DNA from: an uncultured Ellagibacter sp.
Lineage (GTDB): Bacteria > Actinomycetota > Coriobacteriia > Coriobacteriales > Eggerthellaceae
DNA length: 9,915 nucleotides
Assembly: GCA_934661105.1 (NCBI GenBank)
Contig: CAKUIV010000074.1
Location: 1 to 9,915 of the forward strand
Direction: 5' to 3'
Part shown: positions 6,610 through 9,915 of the stretch, one piece after another
How the letters are laid out: every line of letters begins with the position of its first letter
How positions within the stretch are numbered: position 1 is the first letter of the stretch
Notes under the pieces: model-generated
The model's database searches: none
What the model saw: only the letters and a program-made list of their open reading frames with translations
Told to the model about the DNA's origin: nothing
Program-made: the position numbers and the translations under genes

Positions 6610-7824
6610 GTGGCTAGCTCTGAATTGATCGAAGCGCTGCAGGCGCTTGCCCATGAACGTAAGATCGATGAGTTTTACCTGATCGAGCGCTTGGAGGCAT
6701 CACTCGCGAAAAGTTATCAGCACATCTTGGACCTTGAATGGGACGCACGCGTCACGATTGACCGCCAGACCGGCAAGATCTACGTGTACGAGCTCGTTCC
6801 GGTCGGCGAGCCTGATCCGGAAACGGGGGAGTACGCCGAGTTCACCGAGCGCGACGTCACGCCAGACGATGTGAGCCGCATCGCTGCGCAAAACGCCAAG
6901 AGCGTCATCTCGACCATCGTTCGCGAGGCGGGTCGCCAGTCCATCTATCAAGAGTTCTCCAACCGCGTTGGCGACCTTGTCACCGGCACGGTGCTCCAGG
7001 GAACCCCCGATTTCACGATTATCAAGATCCGCGACGGCGTCGAGGCCGAGCTTCCGCACTACGACCTCAAGCGCTACCCCAACGAACGCAACGAGCGTCC
7101 GCAAAACGAGCGTTACCGCCACAACCAGCGCCTGAAGGTGCTCATCATCGACGTGCGCGACCCCGCTGTCGACGTGCCGAAGATGCGCGGCGACCAGGCA
7201 CGTCCGTCTATCATCGTTTCCCGCACGCATCCCGATCTCATCCGTCGCCTCTTCGAGATCGAAGTGCCGGAAATCTATGACGGCGTGGTCGAGATCAAGT
7301 CGATCGCCCGCGAGCCCGGCGCCCGTTCCAAGGTTGCCGTCGCGTCCCGCGAGTCCGGGCTCGACCCGGTCGGCGCATGTGTCGGCCCCAAGGGCAGCCG
7401 CGTGCGCATGGTCGTCGAGGAGCTGCGCAACGAGCGCGTCGACGTTATCCAGTGGAACGAGAATCCGGCGGTTTACGTCGCCAACGCCCTTTCCCCGGCC
7501 AAGGTCACCAAGGTCACCATCGACGAGGAGAACAACTACGCCACCGTCATCGTGCCCGACGACCAGCTGTCGCTCGCGATCGGCAAGGAGGGCCAGAACG
7601 CCCGTCTTGCCGCCCGTCTCACGGGTTGGCACATCGACATCAAGAGCGCAAGCTTCGCCGGCGCGCCCCTGCCGACGGAAAACGTGTTGATCGACGAGGA
7701 CGACTTCGAAGATGAAGAGCGCCTGTGCGCCTACGAGGACGAGGACGGCAACCGCTGCCGCAACCACGCGCGTCCCGGCAGCCGTTTCTGCGGCGTTCAC
7801 GCCGAATTCGAAGACGAACGCTAA
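6610..7824 (+). CDS. nusA: Transcription termination/antitermination factor NusA
   Basis: NusA binds RNA polymerase and nascent RNA, and promotes pausing, intrinsic termination and antitermination. The product has 404 residues. Order: N-terminal polymerase-binding domain (about 1-115), S1 domain (about 120-188), KH1 (about 190-280, with GPKGSR at 259-264) and KH2 (about 285-350, with AIGKEGQNARLAARLTGW and GKEG at 325-328). Acidic repeats of the E. coli type are absent. Instead there is an acidic linker (IDEDDFEDEE) and a short tail with Cys373, Cys383, Cys394 and His397, resembling a small zinc-binding knuckle. Residues 154-168 add an Asn-Glu-Arg-rich insert within the S1 domain. The start is GTG at 6610; AAAGGA (6593-6598) lies 11 nt upstream, just after the rimP stop. 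rimP precedes it and rnpM follows by 24 nt, implying one transcript. Confidence 0.97.
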   Translation: MASSELIEALQALAHERKIDEFYLIERLEASLAKSYQHILDLEWDARVTIDRQTGKIYVYELVPVGEPDPETGEYAEFTERDVTPDDVSRIAAQNAKSVISTIVREAGRQSIYQEFSNRVGDLVTGTVLQGTPDFTIIKIRDGVEAELPHYDLKRYPNERNERPQNERYRHNQRLKVLIIDVRDPAVDVPKMRGDQARPSIIVSRTHPDLIRRLFEIEVPEIYDGVVEIKSIAREPGARSKVAVASRESGLDPVGACVGPKGSRVRMVVEELRNERVDVIQWNENPAVYVANALSPAKVTKVTIDEENNYATVIVPDDQLSLAIGKEGQNARLAARLTGWHIDIKSASFAGAPLPTENVLIDEDDFEDEERLCAYEDEDGNRCRNHARPGSRFCGVHAEFEDER

Positions 7825-7848
7825 GCAGCGCGGCGTAGGGGAATTACA

Positions 7849-8139
7849 ATGAACCAAACGGCACCGAGCAAAAAGAAGCAGCGCACCTGCATCGCCTGCG
7901 GCGCAACCGACGCCAAGGGCGCGTTTCTCCGCATCGTGCGCTCGCCTTCCGGTGTTGTCTCGTACGACGCAACGGGGCGTGCCCCGGGGCGTGGGGCATA
8001 CGTCTGCTCGCCAGACTGCTTCGCGCTCGCACGCAAGACAGGAAAACTCGACCGAGCGCTTCGCACCAAGCTCGGCGAACAGGATTTAGAGCGCATCGCC
8101 GGCGAGGTGTCTCGCGACACGAGCCTGGGGCGTCGGTAA
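7849..8139 (+). CDS. rnpM: RNase P modulator RnpM (YlxR family, DUF448)
   Basis: This is a 96-residue basic protein of the YlxR family, normally encoded between nusA and infB. The B. subtilis member binds RNase P RNA and modulates its activity, hence RnpM; the same role here is by family and position. Visible hallmarks are RTCIACG (residues 12-18), FLRIVRSP, and the GRGAYVCSPDCF segment, then a helical C-terminus (ALARKTGKLDRAL). Cys14, Cys17, Cys53 and Cys57 form paired cysteines. ATG at 7849 has AGGGGA (7837-7842) 6 nt upstream. infB starts 19 nt downstream. Unlike many Firmicutes, no ylxQ (L7Ae-like) gene lies between it and infB. Confidence 0.93.
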   Translation: MNQTAPSKKKQRTCIACGATDAKGAFLRIVRSPSGVVSYDATGRAPGRGAYVCSPDCFALARKTGKLDRALRTKLGEQDLERIAGEVSRDTSLGRR

Positions 8140-8158
8140 AGAATAAGAGGAGTGGTAC

Positions 8159-9915
8159 ATGGCCAGCATGCGAGTACATGAATTGGCGAAGGAGTTCGAC
8201 ATGACGAGCAAGGAATTGCTCGACCGGTTGCACGATATGAAGATACCGGCGAAAAGTCATGCGAGCATGCTTTCCGACGCCTCCGTCGAGAAGGTTCGCA
8301 AGAACCTCGAACCCGAGATCAAGCAGCGTGCTGGCAAAATCGACGACGAAGAAGCCCGCAAGCTCGCCGCCGACAAGGCGGAAGCCGAGCGCAAGAAGGC
8401 CGAGCAGGAAGCCGCCCGCCGCGCCGCCGTGGAAAAGGAGCGCGCTGAACGCGAAGTCGAGCGTGCCCGCCGCAGCGGACGTTCCCGCAAGGACGACGAT
8501 GATTCCAAGAAGTCCGCGCACGAGCCCAAGAAGGCTCCCGTGAGCACCGGTTTCGAGGGGCTTGCAAGCCAGATCGAGTCCGAGAAGGAACGCGTCGCGC
8601 GCGAAAAGGCCGAGGCCCGCGCTCGCGCCCGCGCTCAGAAGATGGCTGCCGAGGTCGCCAAGAAGCAGGCGGTCGAAGAGGCGCTGCGCAACCGCGGCAA
8701 GAAGTCTTCCAAGCCCGCTCATGCGCACAAGGGCCCCGCTCCCGTCCTCACCTCCAAGAAGTCCTCGAACTTCAGCTCGCTGCTTTCCCAGATCGAATCG
8801 GAAAAGCAGCGCATCGACGCCGAGAAGGCCGAAGCGAAGAGCCATCCCAAGCAGAACCGCACCTCGCGCAACGGTAATAACAACCGCCCCGAGCACGGCA
8901 AGAAGGGCAAGCGCGGCAGCAATTTCGTGCAGGTCGTTCCCGAGCTCGAGAATCAGCAACCCCAGGGCGAGGACCGTTACGCGCAGATGGCCGTCCAGGC
9001 CGAGAAGCTCCAGCGCGACAAGGTGCTCGCCGAGGCGCGTGCCGCCGTCGCCGCTGCGAACTCCCACGAGGGCGAAGGCCGCCGCAAGAAGCGCAAGGAG
9101 AAGCGCGAGGCCGAAGCGCGCGAGCGCATGGAGATGGAAGCCATCCAGAAGGGCCTCGACCCCACGCTCGTGCTCGACGATTCCGTCGTCGAGATCCCGC
9201 AGGGCGCTACGGTCGCCAAGTTCGCCGAACTGCTCGGCGTGCAGCCCAACGATGTCATCAAGCGCCTGTTCATGCTCGGCCAGGTGCTCACGCTCACCCA
9301 GTCCATGTCCGACGATCTGATCGATCTTATCGCCGATGACATGGGCCGCAAGGTGCGCGTCGTGTCGCCCGAGGAAGAGTATGCGGTCGTCTATCACGAC
9401 TCCGAGGAGGACCTGAAGCCGCGTCCGCCGGTGGTCACCGTCATGGGGCACGTCGACCACGGCAAGACGTCGCTGCTCGACGCGATCCGCCACACCGGCG
9501 TCGCCGAAGGCGAAGCGGGCGGCATCACCCAGCATATCGGCGCTTCGGTCGTCAACATCGACGGCCGCCAGATCACCTTCATCGACACTCCGGGCCACGA
9601 GGCCTTCACTGCGATGCGCGCCCGCGGCGCGCAGGTGACCGACGTCATCGTGCTTGTCGTCGCCGCCGACGACGGCGTCATGCCGCAGACCATCGAAGCG
9701 ATCAACCATGCGAAGGCAGCCGACGTGCCGATCGTCGTCGCGGTGAACAAGATCGATAAGCCCGGCGCCAATCCCGACCGTGTGCGTCAGGAGCTCGTCG
9801 AGCATGGCGTCATCCCCGAGGAATGGGGCGGCAAGAACATGTTCGTCGAGGTGTCTGCCAAGAAGAAGCTGCACATCGACGACCTGCTCGAGACCATCCT
9901 GCTTCAGGCCGACGT
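8159..9915 (+). CDS. infB: Translation initiation factor IF-2 (partial, right edge)
   Basis: IF2 is the GTPase that positions initiator fMet-tRNA on the 30S subunit and promotes 50S joining. The first 585 codons are present; the frame is open to the edge. Order: N-terminal IF2_N module (about 4-45, VHELAKEFDM...); a long Lys/Glu/Ala/Arg-rich linker (about 55-335); a second IF2_N-like module (about 341-400, SVVEIPQGATVAKFAELLGV); and the G domain with G1 GHVDHGKT (430-437), G2 GGITQHIGA, G3 DTPGH (476-480), G4 NKID (530-533) and G5 SAK (566-568). Domain II onward lies outside. In the linker a motif F-x-x-L-x-SQIESEK-x-R occurs twice (132-145 and 205-218). ATG at 8159 is chosen because AGAGGAG (8146-8152) is 6 nt upstream; a second ATG at 8168 is too far from it. 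It is the fourth gene of the operon. Confidence 0.97.
   Translation, partial: MASMRVHELAKEFDMTSKELLDRLHDMKIPAKSHASMLSDASVEKVRKNLEPEIKQRAGKIDDEEARKLAADKAEAERKKAEQEAARRAAVEKERAEREVERARRSGRSRKDDDDSKKSAHEPKKAPVSTGFEGLASQIESEKERVAREKAEARARARAQKMAAEVAKKQAVEEALRNRGKKSSKPAHAHKGPAPVLTSKKSSNFSSLLSQIESEKQRIDAEKAEAKSHPKQNRTSRNGNNNRPEHGKKGKRGSNFVQVVPELENQQPQGEDRYAQMAVQAEKLQRDKVLAEARAAVAAANSHEGEGRRKKRKEKREAEARERMEMEAIQKGLDPTLVLDDSVVEIPQGATVAKFAELLGVQPNDVIKRLFMLGQVLTLTQSMSDDLIDLIADDMGRKVRVVSPEEEYAVVYHDSEEDLKPRPPVVTVMGHVDHGKTSLLDAIRHTGVAEGEAGGITQHIGASVVNIDGRQITFIDTPGHEAFTAMRARGAQVTDVIVLVVAADDGVMPQTIEAINHAKAADVPIVVAVNKIDKPGANPDRVRQELVEHGVIPEEWGGKNMFVEVSAKKKLHIDDLLETILLQAD
8552..8839 (+). repeat. Duplicated linker motif inside IF2
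   Basis: Codons 132-154 (8552-8620) and 205-227 (8771-8839) encode two copies of a 23-residue segment. Shared residues are F..L.SQIESEK.R...EKAEA followed by a basic residue, spaced 73 residues apart. The match is at protein level and partly at DNA level (for example CAGATCGA at both). A much weaker third resemblance starts near YAQMAVQAEKLQRDK. The surrounding linker is low-complexity and probably disordered or helical. Confidence 0.7.

Noticed and set aside
8562..9320. 252-codon + strand open frame inside infB
   Set aside because: It is an out-of-frame shadow of the infB linker, composed of Arg/Ser/Ala/Pro-rich low complexity without any motif, while the infB frame carries the IF2 domains.
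1..9915. Search for mobile elements, CRISPR arrays, tRNA/rRNA genes, defence genes or a novel multi-gene system
   Set aside because: No direct-repeat arrays, transposase or integrase motifs, tRNA cloverleaf or unexplained gene cluster seen. Every complete gene belongs to a well-known housekeeping family.

Overview
This is an ordinary, gene-dense stretch of a GC-rich bacterial chromosome. All recognisable genes lie on the + strand. Best guess for the source is a GC-rich Gram-positive of the Actinomycetota, perhaps the Coriobacteriia (Eggerthellaceae-like). That is an inference from strong G/C preference at third codon positions, the compact rimP-nusA-rnpM-infB order without the ylxQ gene usual in Firmicutes, a NusA lacking C-terminal acidic repeats, and a Lys/Glu/Ala/Arg-rich IF2 linker. 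No marker in the window fixes the species.

Layout. (1) Positions 1-136 hold the last 44 codons of an unrecognised protein, closed by a strong intrinsic terminator (172-198). (2) serC (373-1455) and serA (1568-3148) encode two of the three steps of the phosphorylated serine pathway. A perfect 11-bp all-G/C hairpin lies between them, and serA ends in two successive hairpins, the second a clear terminator (3199-3245). (3) leuA (3321-4853) is a stand-alone 2-isopropylmalate synthase gene with its own terminator (4911-4939). (4) murB (4985-5890) makes a peptidoglycan precursor enzyme. (5) After a 230-nt gap with a good extended -10 promoter and a structured leader, the translation/transcription operon rimP-nusA-rnpM-infB begins. 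infB runs off the right edge after 585 codons.

How the genes work together. SerA oxidises 3-phosphoglycerate and SerC transaminates the product, so they form a functional pair; the phosphatase SerB is not in the window. LeuA commits 2-oxoisovalerate to leucine and keeps its feedback domain. The last operon couples 30S maturation (RimP), transcript elongation and termination (NusA), an RNA-binding RNase P partner (RnpM) and translation initiation (IF2).

I found no phage, transposon, CRISPR, defence or secondary-metabolite genes and no undescribed multi-gene system. The points worth a second look are smaller: a terminator/anti-terminator-like leader before rimP, a Cys/His zinc-finger-like tail on NusA, a duplicated motif in the IF2 linker, and strong hairpins flanking serA.
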